From Saccharopolyspora hirsuta (GTDB lineage Bacteria; Actinomycetota; Actinomycetes; Mycobacteriales; Pseudonocardiaceae): a stretch of 64,000 nucleotides of DNA. Of this stretch, positions 1-9,241 are shown piece by piece. Position 1 is the stretch's first letter, and the number at the start of each line of letters is the position of its first letter. The DNA lies in contig NZ_VWPH01000009.1 of the NCBI RefSeq assembly GCF_008630535.1, positions 124,001-188,000 of the forward strand, given 5' to 3'. Below the pieces are notes generated by a model. The model saw only the letters and a program-made list of their open reading frames with translations, was not told the DNA's origin and made no database searches. A program made the position numbers and the translations under genes.

Positions 1-520
1 GCACCGAGGCGGGCTTCACGGTGCCCGCCGCGGTGGTCAGCATCGGGAAGAAGCGGGTGCACTCGGTGGCCGCGAGCAGCACCGCGCGGTACCCGGCCAC
101 GTTGGCCTGGGAGGACAGCGCGTCCATCGACTGGGCGCGGGAGATGCGCGGCACCGACTCCAGCGCGAACCCGGTCACCCCGGCCTCGCGCAGCCGCGCC
201 ACCACGTCGGGATCGGTCAGCGGGGCGAGGAAGCCGAGCAGCGTCGACCCGCGGGGCAGCTTGGCGATCTCCGCCGCGCTCGGCGGGGCGACCTTCACCA
301 CCACGTCGGCCGACCACGGGTCGCCGAGGTGCGCCCCGGCCTTGGTGAACGCGTCGTCGGGGATCAGTGCGGCCTGCCCGGCGCCGGGCTCGACGACCAC
401 GTCGAGACCCTGCGCGCAGAGCCGCTCGACCACGCCGGGGACGAGCGCGACCCGGCGCTCACCCGGCGTCGACTCGCGCGGAACACCGACGCTGGTGCGC
501 TGCGCCTCCTGCGAGGTCAT
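1..520 (-). CDS. pntA: NAD(P) transhydrogenase subunit alpha, N-terminal part (runs off the window)
   Basis: The 173 visible codons are the N-terminal domain of the alpha subunit of proton-translocating NAD(P)+ transhydrogenase, which exchanges hydride between NADH and NADP+ at the membrane. The opening residues read VGVPRESTPGERRVALVPG, the usual start of the alanine dehydrogenase/PntA N-domain. They are followed by VVVEPGAGQ and by a stretch (VVVKVAPPSA) like the PntA nucleotide-domain lead-in. The ATG at 520 is chosen because the domain begins there. That ATG overlaps the stop of a short upstream ORF (ATGA at 520-517), so translation may be coupled. The nearest GGAGAGG is 13 nt upstream, too far for a good ribosome site. 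Alanine dehydrogenase is the alternative, but the wording fits PntA better. The remainder lies left of position 1. Confidence 0.85.
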   Translation of the reverse strand, partial: MTSQEAQRTSVGVPRESTPGERRVALVPGVVERLCAQGLDVVVEPGAGQAALIPDDAFTKAGAHLGDPWSADVVVKVAPPSAAEIAKLPRGSTLLGFLAPLTDPDVVARLREAGVTGFALESVPRISRAQSMDALSSQANVAGYRAVLLAATECTRFFPMLTTAAGTVKPASV

Positions 521-609
521 GCCCAGCAGCCCGCCTCTCCGAGTTTTTCTGCGGTGGTTGCGTCCAGGATCGAACTCGCGTTTCGCGGTTTCTCGTGGCT
601 GGGTTGCAT
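517..609 (-). CDS. 30-residue leader ORF carried by repeat R1, overlapping pntA
   Basis: This small ORF starts at an ATG (609-607) six bases after AGGGGA and ends in TGA at 519-517, sharing the bases ATGA with the pntA start. It encodes a soluble peptide beginning MQPSHEKPRNASSILDA and ending in GEAGCWA. It lies almost wholly inside repeat R1. The start region is nearly identical in the R1 copy at 57803-57914, where the same ATG opens the FAD monooxygenase. No known function is recognised. A coupling leader for pntA is the inference; an accidental ORF in a mobile repeat is the alternative. Confidence 0.4.
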   Translation of the reverse strand: MQPSHEKPRNASSILDATTAEKLGEAGCWA

Positions 610-638
610 CACGGTCCCCTGAGGTGCGGTTGAGCAGG
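529..638 (-). repeat. Dispersed repeat R1, copy 1
   Basis: This is an intergenic repeat of about 110 bp read on the minus strand. It opens with CCTGCTCAACCGCACCTCAG, continues with GGGACCGTGATGCAACCCAG, and ends near GGAGAGGCGGGC. Close relatives lie at 38469-38580 and 57803-57914 (plus strand), with a degenerate one at about 36964-37052. The copy ends 8 bp before the pntA start codon and is oriented with the gene. The remaining upstream sequence (639-766) shows no gene. Confidence 0.8.
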
Positions 639-766
639 GCTCCGGCACAAGGGGTGTCATGCCTCCAGCAGTCCACAACGCGGTCTGAACCGCAAGGGCA
701 CACGCCCGCAGATCACCAGGACAGACGTACGGTCAAGAGGTAATCCCCAGTATTAACACCGGCTGA

Positions 767-1714
767 TCAGAGGTCGGTGATGTCCCACAGCAGGGTGCGC
801 TGGGTGTCGCCGGGGCGGGGCGTCCAGCGGACCGCCGTCAGCTCCGTGGACTCCGGGAGCACGTAGACGGTGTGGCCGCCCGCCGTTTCGCCCGGGGCGA
901 CGCCGATGCGGTGCGGGGGCCGGGAGGACAGCGAGACCGGGGACTTCGCCACCGCCGAGCCGTCCTTGGCGATCAGCTCCAGGTACAGGTCGGGCAGCGA
1001 GGTGAAGGGCGTCTGGCCGCGGTTGGTCAGCTCGGTGTGCACCACCACCGCGCGCTCGCCCTCCTTGAGCTCGTAGCCCGCCGCGGTGAACAGGAAGTCC
1101 GCCGGGTCGACCACCTCGACCAGCAGGATCGTGATCCGCTCGCCCTCCAGGCCGTCCACGTCGAGCTTGCTGCCGACCTTGCCGGTGCGCGCCTGCGGCT
1201 GCGGTGCCTGCTGCACGGGCTGGTCGCCGCGCGCCCACGCGGCCGACCCCGGCGGTCCCCAGACGTTCATCGGGTCCTGCGGGGCGGCCTGCTGCTGCGG
1301 GAACGACGTCGGCGGCGGGCCGGACGGGACGAACTGCTGCGGCCCGCTGGGGCCGCCGTAGCTGGGTGCGGCGTAACCGCCGGTCTGCCCCGGGTAGCCG
1401 CCGGGCGGCGGGTAGGAGCCGGAGTGCTGCGGGACCTGGTGCGCGCCGCTGGGCGGACCGGACACCGGGTGCGGTCCGCTGGCCATGTTCTGCGCGGCCC
1501 AGTGCTGCGCGGCGGCGACGGCGTTGCGGATCGCCTGCGCGTCGCACTCGACGCCTACGATCAGCGGGAGACCGGTGGTGGAGAGGGCAGCGAGGCGCGC
1601 GGCGACGTCGCGCACGTCCATGCCGAGCCGACCGGCGATCTCGGGGACCGCCGCTCGGCCCATCTCGGCGACGACGCTCAGCAGTCGAACGTCCACGGGA
1701 TCAGGGCCAGCCAC
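767..1714 (-). CDS. Winged-helix protein with Pro/Gln-rich linker and beta-rich C-terminal domain
   Basis: The 315-residue protein has three parts. Residues 1-60 resemble an AsnC/Lrp-like helix-turn-helix ([20 protein letters not shown], then [16 protein letters not shown]). Residues about 85-170 are a low-complexity linker rich in Pro, Gly and Gln. Residues about 175-315 look like an immunoglobulin-like beta sandwich. The GTG at 1714 is preferred because the HTH starts there. A longer in-frame reading upstream is only the antisense shadow of dnaE. There is no signal peptide. It is divergent from dnaE. The function is unknown; it could be a DNA-binding regulator or a scaffold. The domain layout is seen, and the regulatory role is inferred. 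Confidence 0.65.
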   Translation of the reverse strand: MAGPDPVDVRLLSVVAEMGRAAVPEIAGRLGMDVRDVAARLAALSTTGLPLIVGVECDAQAIRNAVAAAQHWAAQNMASGPHPVSGPPSGAHQVPQHSGSYPPPGGYPGQTGGYAAPSYGGPSGPQQFVPSGPPPTSFPQQQAAPQDPMNVWGPPGSAAWARGDQPVQQAPQPQARTGKVGSKLDVDGLEGERITILLVEVVDPADFLFTAAGYELKEGERAVVVHTELTNRGQTPFTSLPDLYLELIAKDGSAVAKSPVSLSSRPPHRIGVAPGETAGGHTVYVLPESTELTAVRWTPRPGDTQRTLLWDITDL

Positions 1715-1900
1715 GTCGTGCCACGCTACCCGCTCCGCGGTCCCCGTGCGCACACGGCCACGGGGTTTCGCGGGCCCGCACCTGCTCACCGCACGTTCCG
1801 GCGGAAACCGCGCGCAACGCCGGGGGAATCGGCGATCACGTCGGGCGCGCGCGTTAGGCTGGCAGCTCTCCCCACAGCTGTCGCGAAGGAGGACTTTCCC

Positions 1901-4900
1901 GTGCCTGTCGACCCCTTCGTCCACCTGCACGTGCACACCGAGTACTCGATGCTCGACGGTGCGGCGAAGGTGGGGGCGTTGTTCGCCGAGGCCCAGCGGC
2001 TCGGGATGCCCGCGGTGGGGATGACCGACCACGGGAACATGTTCGGGGCCGACGAGTTCTACCAGCAGGCGAAGAAGACCGGGATCAAGCCGATCATCGG
2101 CATCGAGGCGTACCTGGCTCCGGGGTCGCGGTTCCACAAGAAGCCGGTGTTCTGGGGTGAGGCGAAGCAGCGCGGCACCGACGAGTTCGGTGAGGGCGGT
2201 GACGTCTCGGGTGCGGGTGCGTACACGCACATGACGATGGTGGCGCGCAACGCCACGGGGCTGCGGAACTTGTTCACGCTGTCGTCGCGGGCCAGCTTCG
2301 AGGGGATGTACCGCAAGCCGCGGATGGACAAGGAGCTGATCTCGGAGTTCTCCGAGGGGATCATCGCCACGACGGGGTGCCCGTCGGGCGAGGTGCAGAC
2401 GCGGTTGCGGCTGCGGCAGTTCGACGAGGCGTTGCGGGCGGCGGCGGAGTACCAGGAGATCTTCGGCAAGGAGAACTTCTTCCTGGAGCTGATGGACCAC
2501 GGGCTGCCGATCGAGCGGTCGGTGCGCGAGGGGCTGCTGGAGATCTCCAAGAAGCTGGGGATCCCGCCGCTGGCGACCAACGACAGCCACTACGTGACGG
2601 TGGACCAGGCGGAGTCGCACGGGGCGTTGCTGTGCGTGCAGTCGGGCAAGACGCTCAGCGACGAGTCGCGGTTCAAGTTCGACGGCGACGGTTACTACCT
2701 GAAGTCCGCGGAGGAGATGCGCGAGTACTGGGACAAGGAGGTCCCGGGGGCGGCGGACAACACGCTGCTGGTCGCGGAGATGGTCGAGTCCTACGAGGAC
2801 GTGTGGAACTTCCAGGACCGGATGCCGCGCGTGACCGACGGCAGCGGCCGGTCGGAGCGGGAGCTGCTGGCGGCGGAGATCGAGCAGTACCTGCCGACGC
2901 GGTACCCGGACGGGCCGACCGAGGAGTGCCGCAAGCGGATCCAGGTGGAGCTGGACGTGCTGGACACCAAGGGGTACTGCGCGTACTTCCTGGTGGTCGG
3001 CGACCTGACGCGGTGGGCGAAGTCGCAGGGCATCCACGTGGGGCCGGGTCGTGGTTCGGCCGCGGGGTCGCTGCTGGCCTACATCCTGCACATCACGAAC
3101 CTGGACCCGCTGGAGCACGGCCTGATCTTCGAGCGGTTCCTGAACCCGGAGCGCGACTCGCCGCCGGACATCGACCTCGACTTCGACGACCGGCGCCGGG
3201 ACGAGGTGCTGCAGTACGCGATCAACAAGTACGGGCGGGACAAGGTCGCGCAGGTCATCACCTTCGGCAAGATCAAGACGAAGGCGGCCATCAAGGACGC
3301 GGCGCGGGTGCACCACGGGCAGCCGGGGTTCGCGATCGCGGACCGGATCTCCAAGGCGCTGCCGCCGCCGATCGCGGCCAAGGACATCCCGCTGTCGGGG
3401 ATCGTGGACCCGCAGCACGAGCGGTACGCGGAGGCCGCCGAGGTCCGGAGCCTGATCGAGACCGACCCGTCGGTGTCGCAGATCTTCGACACCGCGCGGG
3501 GGCTGGAGGGGCTGATCCGCAACGCGGGTGTGCACGCCTGCGCGGTGATCCTGTCCTCGCAGCCGCTGCTGGGCACGGTGCCGCTGTGGGCGCGCGACGA
3601 CGGGTCGATCATCACCGGCTGGGACTACCCGTCGTGCGAGGCCATCGGCCTGCTGAAGATGGACTTCCTGGGCCTGTCCAACCTCACCATCCTCGGCGAC
3701 GCCCTGCGCATGGTGAAGGAGAACCACGACCGCGAGATCGACCTGTCCAACCTCGCGCTGGACGACAAGGCCACCTACGAGCTGCTGGCCCGCGGTGAGA
3801 GCTTGGGCGTGTTCCAGCTCGAAGGTGGTGGCATGCGCGAACTGCTCAAGCGCATGCAGCCCACCGAGTTCGCCGACATCGTGGCCTGCAACGCGCTGTA
3901 CCGGCCGGGCCCGATGGAGGTCAACGCGCACAACGACTACGCCGACCGCAAGAACGGCAAGAAGCCGGTCGAGCCGATCCACCCGGAGCTGGACGAGCCG
4001 CTCAAGGACATCCTGGCCGAGACCTACGGTCTGATCGTCTACCAGGAGCAGATCATGGCGATCGCGCAGAAGGTCGCCGGGTACAGCCTCGGTCGAGCGG
4101 ACATCCTGCGGCGCGCGATGGGCAAGAAGAAGAAGGAGGTCCTGGACCAGGAGTTCGAGGGCTTCCGGGACGGCATGCTCGCGCAGGGCTTCTCCGACGA
4201 GGCCATCGAGAAGCTGTGGGCGACGGTCCTGCCCTTCGCCGGGTACGCGTTCAACAAGTCGCACGCGGCGGGTTACGCCCTGGTGGCGTACTGGACGGCG
4301 TACCTGAAGGCGAACTACCCGGCCGAGTACATGGCGGCCTTGCTGACCTCCAACGGGGACAACAAGGACAAGATGGCGATCTACCTGGCCGAGTGCCGCC
4401 GGATGGGCGTGAAGGTGCTCTCGCCGGACGTCAACGACTCCAAGGACACCTTCGCCGCGGTCGGCTCGGACATCCGCTTCGGCATGAGCGCGATCCGCAA
4501 CGTCGGGTCGAACGTGGTGGCCTCGATCGTCAAGACCCGCGAGGAGAAGGGCCGCTACACCTCCTTCACCGACTTCCTGGACAAGTCCGAGATCCTGGCC
4601 TGCAACAAGCGGGTCATCGAGTCGCTGATCAAGGCCGGGGCGTTCGACTCGCTGGGGCACACCCGCATGTCGCTGGTGCAGCACCACGAGGCCGCGGTGG
4701 AAGCGGTGATCGGGCTCAAGCGGCAGCAGGCGATGGGCCAGTTCGACCTGTTCGGCGCCGACGACTCGGCCGACAGCGCGGACTCCTCGCCGCTGGCGCA
4801 CCTGACCTTCACCGCGGAGGAGTGGCCGCGCAAGCAGCTGCTGTCCTACGAGCGGGAGATGCTGGGCCTGTACGTCTCCGCGCACCCGCTGGACGGCGCC

Positions 4901-5485
4901 GAGCGGCTGCTGGCGCCCTACCAGGACACCGGCATCGCCGAGCTGGTCGGCGGGGAGCGGGAGTTCGGCGGCGGCAAGGAGCAGATCAAGATCGCCGGGA
5001 TGATCTCCGGCATCCAGCGCCGCATCAACAAGAACGGCCACCCGTGGGCGATCGTGACCCTGGAGGACCTCGACGCCAGCGTCGAAGTGCTGTTCTTCCC
5101 CAAGTCCTACGAGATGTTCGCCGACTGCCTGGTCGAGGACACCGCCCTGGCGGTCAAGGGCCGCATCAACGAGCGCGAGGGCACCATCAGCGTCTTCGCC
5201 TCCGACGCGGTGCCGGTCGACATCTCCGCGGCGGAGACCGACCCGGGCACCGACCCGGCGTTCGTGATCAAGGTCCCGGTGGGCCGGGTGGACCAGTCGC
5301 TGGTGGCGGAGCTGAAGCGGACCCTCCAGGCGCACTCGGGCACCACCCCGGTGCACCTCAAGCTGCAGAGCCCGCGCGGCGTGACCCGCCTGGCCCTGTC
5401 CAGCGACTACTTCGTCTCCACGGAGAACGGCCTGCAGGGCGAGCTCAAGGGCCTCCTCGGCGCGGGCTGCTTCGAGACGGTGTGA
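1901..5485 (+). CDS. dnaE: DNA polymerase III alpha subunit
   Basis: This 1194-residue protein is the replicative polymerase subunit. The N-terminal PHP domain starts at [14 protein letters not shown] (about residue 7). The palm motif PDIDLDFDD places the predicted metal-binding aspartates at D425 and D427. A beta-clamp-binding motif QFDLFG lies near residue 946, and an OB fold follows from about 1025. There is no DEDD proofreading domain, as in DnaE1 of actinobacteria, and the length is normal for the family. The GTG at 1901 follows GAAGGAGGA with a 7-nt gap. A much longer open frame upstream is not coding, since the family N-terminus begins at this GTG. The gene ends just before a strong hairpin. 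Confidence 0.97.
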   Translation: MPVDPFVHLHVHTEYSMLDGAAKVGALFAEAQRLGMPAVGMTDHGNMFGADEFYQQAKKTGIKPIIGIEAYLAPGSRFHKKPVFWGEAKQRGTDEFGEGGDVSGAGAYTHMTMVARNATGLRNLFTLSSRASFEGMYRKPRMDKELISEFSEGIIATTGCPSGEVQTRLRLRQFDEALRAAAEYQEIFGKENFFLELMDHGLPIERSVREGLLEISKKLGIPPLATNDSHYVTVDQAESHGALLCVQSGKTLSDESRFKFDGDGYYLKSAEEMREYWDKEVPGAADNTLLVAEMVESYEDVWNFQDRMPRVTDGSGRSERELLAAEIEQYLPTRYPDGPTEECRKRIQVELDVLDTKGYCAYFLVVGDLTRWAKSQGIHVGPGRGSAAGSLLAYILHITNLDPLEHGLIFERFLNPERDSPPDIDLDFDDRRRDEVLQYAINKYGRDKVAQVITFGKIKTKAAIKDAARVHHGQPGFAIADRISKALPPPIAAKDIPLSGIVDPQHERYAEAAEVRSLIETDPSVSQIFDTARGLEGLIRNAGVHACAVILSSQPLLGTVPLWARDDGSIITGWDYPSCEAIGLLKMDFLGLSNLTILGDALRMVKENHDREIDLSNLALDDKATYELLARGESLGVFQLEGGGMRELLKRMQPTEFADIVACNALYRPGPMEVNAHNDYADRKNGKKPVEPIHPELDEPLKDILAETYGLIVYQEQIMAIAQKVAGYSLGRADILRRAMGKKKKEVLDQEFEGFRDGMLAQGFSDEAIEKLWATVLPFAGYAFNKSHAAGYALVAYWTAYLKANYPAEYMAALLTSNGDNKDKMAIYLAECRRMGVKVLSPDVNDSKDTFAAVGSDIRFGMSAIRNVGSNVVASIVKTREEKGRYTSFTDFLDKSEILACNKRVIESLIKAGAFDSLGHTRMSLVQHHEAAVEAVIGLKRQQAMGQFDLFGADDSADSADSSPLAHLTFTAEEWPRKQLLSYEREMLGLYVSAHPLDGAERLLAPYQDTGIAELVGGEREFGGGKEQIKIAGMISGIQRRINKNGHPWAIVTLEDLDASVEVLFFPKSYEMFADCLVEDTALAVKGRINEREGTISVFASDAVPVDISAAETDPGTDPAFVIKVPVGRVDQSLVAELKRTLQAHSGTTPVHLKLQSPRGVTRLALSSDYFVSTENGLQGELKGLLGAGCFETV

Positions 5486-5492
5486 CCCCGCT

Positions 5493-5534
5493 CGTGAGTG
5501 CGAAAACCGGCTGGAGGCGGTTTTCGCACTCACG
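5493..5534. terminator. Bidirectional terminator hairpin, R3 family
   Basis: A perfect 17-bp stem (5493-5509 with 5518-5534) and an 8-nt loop lie between the convergent dnaE and GH3 genes. It starts with CGTGAGTG and ends with CACTCACG, the ends shared by hairpins near 19883, 30989 and 59191. The AAAACC/GGTTTT part of the stem would give U-rich ends in both directions. Confidence 0.85.
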
Positions 5535-5545
5535 ACCCCCGGGCG

Positions 5546-7999
5546 TCAGCCGGCTTCGACGGCGGTGCGCAGGCGCAGGTCGTCGAGGCTGCGGCCGGTT
5601 TCCGCGGTGTAGGCGCCGGGGATCAGGCGCCAGGTGTTGACCTCCTCGTCCCAGATCTCGGCGGCGCGGCGGGGGAGCACGACGGTCGCTTCGGCGGTCT
5701 CGCCGGGTTCCGCGGTCACGGAGGCGAAACCGGCGAGGCGGCGGGCCGGGCGTTCGACGGCGTCGCCCTCCGGGGTGGCGAGGTAGACCTGGACCACCTC
5801 GCGCCCCGCCCGGTCGCCGACGTTGCGCACGCGGACGGTGAGCCTGCCCAGCTCGTCCGCGCCCTGCGGTGCGGTGAGCTCGGCGGACTCGTACTGCCAG
5901 TCGGTGTAGCCGAAGCCGTGCCCGAAGCAGTACGCCGGGGCGGTCCCGGACCGCTGCCAGGCCCGGTAGCCGATGAAAACGCCCTCGTCGTAGCGGAGTT
6001 CGCCGTCGACCGGCGTCACCTGCGCGACCGGCGCGTCCGCCAGCCGCACCGGCCAGGTGGTGGGCAGCCGACCGCCCGGCTCCTCGACGCCGAGCAGGAC
6101 GTCGGCCAGCGCGGCACCGGCCTCCTGGCCGGGGAACCAGGTGAGCAGGACGGCCGCGACGTCGTCGCGCCACGGCATCTCCACCGGCGAACCCGAGTTG
6201 ACCACCACGACGGTGTTCGGGTTGACCGCCGCCACCCGCTGCACCAGCTCGTCCTGCCGCCCGGGCAGCTTCAGGCTCGTGCGGTCGAAGCCCTCGCTCT
6301 CCACCCGCTCGGTGGTGGCGACCACGACGATCGCCGTCCCGGCGTCGCGCGCGGCGGCGACCGCCTCGTCGAGGAGTTCGTCGGCGTCGCGCCGCGGGTC
6401 CAGGTGCGCGAGGCCGACGCCCACCGAGTCCAGCGGCAGCGGCGTCGCGCTCCGGGGGACGACGTTCAGCAGGCTGACCTCGACGGGCTCCCCGGCGGTG
6501 AGCTCCACCTTGCCGCGCTCCACCGGTGCCTCGAAGAACGCCTCGAACGGGTCGCCGCCGTCGAGCGAGTGCTCGCCGTCGAAGAGGACCTCGCCGCCCA
6601 CGGTGAGCTTGAACCCGCCGAGACCCTTGGTGCCGAAGGTGTGCAGGCCGCTCTCGCGCGGGGTGAACGTGCCGACGATCTCGACGCTGTGCAGCTCGTC
6701 GTAGCGCACGCCGTCGGGGAAGTCGCCGTGCCACTGCACTAGGCCGTTGGGCAGCTCCTCCTGGCCCAGCACCCGGCCGTCGGCGTCGCGCACGACCGCC
6801 CGCAGGGCGAAGCCCGCCCCGGCGATGCCGAGCTCGTCGCTGGTCTCGGTGCCGACGGCGAAGGTCACCCGGTCGCCGAACGCGGCGCGCAGCCCGTCGA
6901 TCGGGGACACCACCCGCTCCGGGAACACCTGGGCCGAGCCGCCGCCGAGCACCCGGGCGTCCCGCGCGGCCGAACCGATCACGGCGATGCCGGAAGTGGC
7001 GGACGGGTCGAGCGGCAGCAGGCGGTTCTCGTTGCGCACCAGGACGAAAGCGCGCCGGGCGATCTCCCGGGCGAGCGCGGGTCCGTCGATCTCGGCGGGC
7101 CGGTCCTCGGGCAGGACGGCGGCCGGTACGCCTTCCAGCGCCCCGACGCGGGCGGCCAGCCGCAGGACGTTGCGCACGGCATCGTCCACAATGGACTCCT
7201 CGACCTCGCCCGCGCGGACCGCCGCGGCCAGCGCCTCGCCGTAGACCGTGCGCGGACCGGGCATCGCGACGTCCAGGCCGCCCTTGATCGCCCGCACCGT
7301 GTCGCGCGCGGCGAACCAGTCCGAGACGATGTAACCGTCGAAACCCCACTCCCCGCGCAGGACCTCGTTCTGCAGCCGGGCGTGCTCGGTCATCGTCGGG
7401 CCGTTCACCGAGTTGTACGCGGCCATCACGCCCCACGGGCGGGCCCGCTCGACGATCATCTCGAACGGCGCCAGGTAGAGCTCTCGCAGCGCCCGCTCGC
7501 CGACGACGTTGTTCACCGTGAAGCGCTCGGTCTCCGCGTCGTTGGCGACGAAGTGCTTGACCGTGGTGCCGACCCCGCCCTCCTGCACGCCGCGCACGTA
7601 CCCGGTGCCGATCTCGCCGGTCAGGTGCGGGTCCTCGGAGTAGCACTCGAAGTGCCGCCCGCCCAGCGGCGAGCGGTGCAGGTTCACCGTCGGCGCGAGC
7701 AGCACGTGCACCCCCTTGCGCCGCGCCTCCTGCGCCAGCAGGTGACCGGCGCGCCGGGCCAGCTCCGGGTCCCAGGTGGCGGCCAGCGCGGTGGGGCTGG
7801 GCAGCGCGATCGACGGGTCGCCGGCGGTCCAGCGCACGCCGCGCACGCCGATCGGCCCGTCGGACATCACCAGCGGCGCGAGCCCGATCTCGGGCAGGCC
7901 GGGCAGCGACCACATGCTCTGCCCGGCGAGCAGCCGGGTCTTGGCGTCCAGGTCGAGTTCGGCGAGCGCCGAGGCGATCGCGTCGTCATAGCTGACCAC
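5546..7999 (-). CDS. Glycoside hydrolase family 3 beta-glucosidase with PA14 domain
   Basis: The 817-residue enzyme hydrolyses terminal beta-linked sugars from oligosaccharides or glycosides. The GH3 N-domain includes LAPTVNLHRSPLGGRHFECY and KHFVANDAE. The predicted nucleophile is D227 in YIVSDWF. Residues about 395-525 form a PA14-like insert (GLHTFGTKGLGGFKLTVGG), which often shapes the sugar pocket. A fibronectin III-like domain closes the protein. There is no signal peptide, so it probably acts in the cytoplasm on imported sugars. The GTG at 7999 follows GGAGGAG with a 6-nt gap. It lies 35 bp after a truncated MFS gene on the same strand, and that unit is divergent from a TetR gene. Confidence 0.93.
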   Translation of the reverse strand: MVSYDDAIASALAELDLDAKTRLLAGQSMWSLPGLPEIGLAPLVMSDGPIGVRGVRWTAGDPSIALPSPTALAATWDPELARRAGHLLAQEARRKGVHVLLAPTVNLHRSPLGGRHFECYSEDPHLTGEIGTGYVRGVQEGGVGTTVKHFVANDAETERFTVNNVVGERALRELYLAPFEMIVERARPWGVMAAYNSVNGPTMTEHARLQNEVLRGEWGFDGYIVSDWFAARDTVRAIKGGLDVAMPGPRTVYGEALAAAVRAGEVEESIVDDAVRNVLRLAARVGALEGVPAAVLPEDRPAEIDGPALAREIARRAFVLVRNENRLLPLDPSATSGIAVIGSAARDARVLGGGSAQVFPERVVSPIDGLRAAFGDRVTFAVGTETSDELGIAGAGFALRAVVRDADGRVLGQEELPNGLVQWHGDFPDGVRYDELHSVEIVGTFTPRESGLHTFGTKGLGGFKLTVGGEVLFDGEHSLDGGDPFEAFFEAPVERGKVELTAGEPVEVSLLNVVPRSATPLPLDSVGVGLAHLDPRRDADELLDEAVAAARDAGTAIVVVATTERVESEGFDRTSLKLPGRQDELVQRVAAVNPNTVVVVNSGSPVEMPWRDDVAAVLLTWFPGQEAGAALADVLLGVEEPGGRLPTTWPVRLADAPVAQVTPVDGELRYDEGVFIGYRAWQRSGTAPAYCFGHGFGYTDWQYESAELTAPQGADELGRLTVRVRNVGDRAGREVVQVYLATPEGDAVERPARRLAGFASVTAEPGETAEATVVLPRRAAEIWDEEVNTWRLIPGAYTAETGRSLDDLRLRTAVEAG

Positions 8000-8034
8000 A
8001 GTGGACTCCTCCGGTTCGGGGTTGGCGGAACGGT

Positions 8035-8394
8035 TCAACGGGTGCCCTTGATGCGGGTGACCAGGAGCGCGCCCAGGAGCGCGGCGACGGCGGCGGTGCC
8101 GACCAGCCACGGGCGTCGGCGGCCGAAGCGGGACCGGGTGCGGTCGGACAACCGGCCGAACAGCGGGTTCGCGATCATCGCCAGCACCGCGCCCACGCCC
8201 AGCACCAGGCCGAGGGTCGATTCCTTGTGCTGCGGCGCGACTTCCGCGACGCGCAGCGCCATGGTGACCACCACCGGGGTCAGCAGCGCGCTGTAGAGGC
8301 CGAGGTTGGCCAGGCCCAGGCGGAGCACGAAGCCGCGCGGGGCGCTCCGGGGGACGTCCGGCGGCGCGGTGCGGGTGGGGGCAGTCGGGTCCAC
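8035..8394 (-). pseudogene. Truncated MFS sugar transporter, N-terminal remnant
   Basis: The 119 codons match only the first membrane segments of an MFS/GPH-type symporter. The signature loop FGRLSDRTRSRFGRRRPW, which normally joins helices 2 and 3, is intact. One more helix follows, then VTRIKGTR and a stop, whereas the family has about 450 residues and 12 helices. The GTG at 8394 has a good GAGGAGG, so the fragment may still be translated. The deletion probably removed helices 4-12 and joined the fragment to the GH3 gene. Its position suggests a former glycoside-uptake operon partner. Confidence 0.7.
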
Positions 8395-8470
8395 TGCCGT
8401 ACCTCCTCGTTGAGGCAGGGGAAGGGGAGTTCGGGCAGGCCGGGGACCCGCCGTGGGCAGCATCCTGACC

Positions 8471-8486
8471 GATCTACCTGTAGATC
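8471..8486. promoter_or_regulatory. Palindromic operator in TetR / MFS-GH3 divergent region
   Basis: GATCTACCTGTAGATC is a perfect inverted repeat with 7-bp arms and a CT centre. It sits between the divergent MFS-remnant/GH3 unit and the TetR gene. It overlaps a second, looser repeat (ACCTGTAGATCAGTAGGT). This is the expected size and place for autoregulation by the adjacent TetR protein; that link is inferred. Confidence 0.6.
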
Positions 8487-8554
8487 AGTAGGTGTCGTTA
8501 TCTTTTAGAAATAATTTGTCCTGCTGCGCGTTCGCGGCGACTACGCTCGGCTCC

Positions 8555-9154
8555 GTGACAGCGGACCGACCAGCACCACGAGGCAGGGCGCTGCGCGGCG
8601 AGAACCGGCGCGCCGAGATCCTGCAGGCCGCGATGTCGGTCATCGCCGAGCGCGGCTACCGGGGCGCCTCGCTCAGCGCGGTGGCCGAGCGCGTCGGCAT
8701 GACCCAGCAGGGCCTGCTGCACTACTTCCCGACCAGGGAAGCGCTGCTCATCGCGGTGCTGGAAGCCCGCGACGAGTGGGACACCGGCGGCACCAAGGAC
8801 ACCGCGCGGGCCTGGCCGCTGGAGATGTGGACCTTCCTGGTCGACTACAACGCGATGCGGCGCGGCGTCGTGCAGACGTTCTCGGCCCTGCTCGGCGAGA
8901 GCGTGACCGACAACCAGCCGGCGCGCGAGTACTTCGCCGAGCGCTACGGGATGGTCCGCGAGCGCGCGGCGGCGACCCTGCGCCACGAGTTCGGCGAGCG
9001 GCTCCCCGGCGGGCTGACCCCGGAGGAGGCGGCGCCGCTGGTGGTCGCGGTGCTGGACGGCATGCAGTTCCAGTGGCTGCTCGACCCGGACAACGCGGAC
9101 ATGTCCGCCGCTTTCCGCAGCCTGGTCGCGCTGCTGGGCCGGGAGCGCGGCTGA
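8555..9154 (+). CDS. TetR-family transcriptional regulator
   Basis: The 199-residue repressor has the TetR helix-turn-helix at residues about 15-62 (ILQAAMSVIAERGYRGASLS, GMTQQGLLHYFPTREAL). A C-terminal ligand and dimer domain follows (GMQFQWLLDPDNADMSAAFR). The GTG at 8555 is preferred over an ATG at 8492 because the upstream residues are not family-like and would run through the operator region. Divergence from the GH3 unit with a palindrome between them suggests it controls beta-glucoside use. The downstream P450 is a second possible target. Confidence 0.88.
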   Translation: MTADRPAPRGRALRGENRRAEILQAAMSVIAERGYRGASLSAVAERVGMTQQGLLHYFPTREALLIAVLEARDEWDTGGTKDTARAWPLEMWTFLVDYNAMRRGVVQTFSALLGESVTDNQPAREYFAERYGMVRERAAATLRHEFGERLPGGLTPEEAAPLVVAVLDGMQFQWLLDPDNADMSAAFRSLVALLGRERG

Positions 9155-9241
9155 GGCTGTTCTCAGGTCCGTGTGACAGGGCGTGGTGAACGGGGTTCAC
9201 TGGGCGGCAGGGGTCACAACTGCCTAGTGCGAAGGAATCCG

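Noticed and set aside
872..1900. Upstream extension of the dnaE reading frame
   Set aside because: The DnaE PHP domain starts at the GTG at 1901, which has a strong ribosome site. The upstream part is antisense to another gene.
767..5533. A 1588-codon open frame antisense to dnaE
   Set aside because: Only its last 315 codons look like a protein. The rest is an Arg/Leu/His-rich antisense shadow of dnaE caused by high GC.
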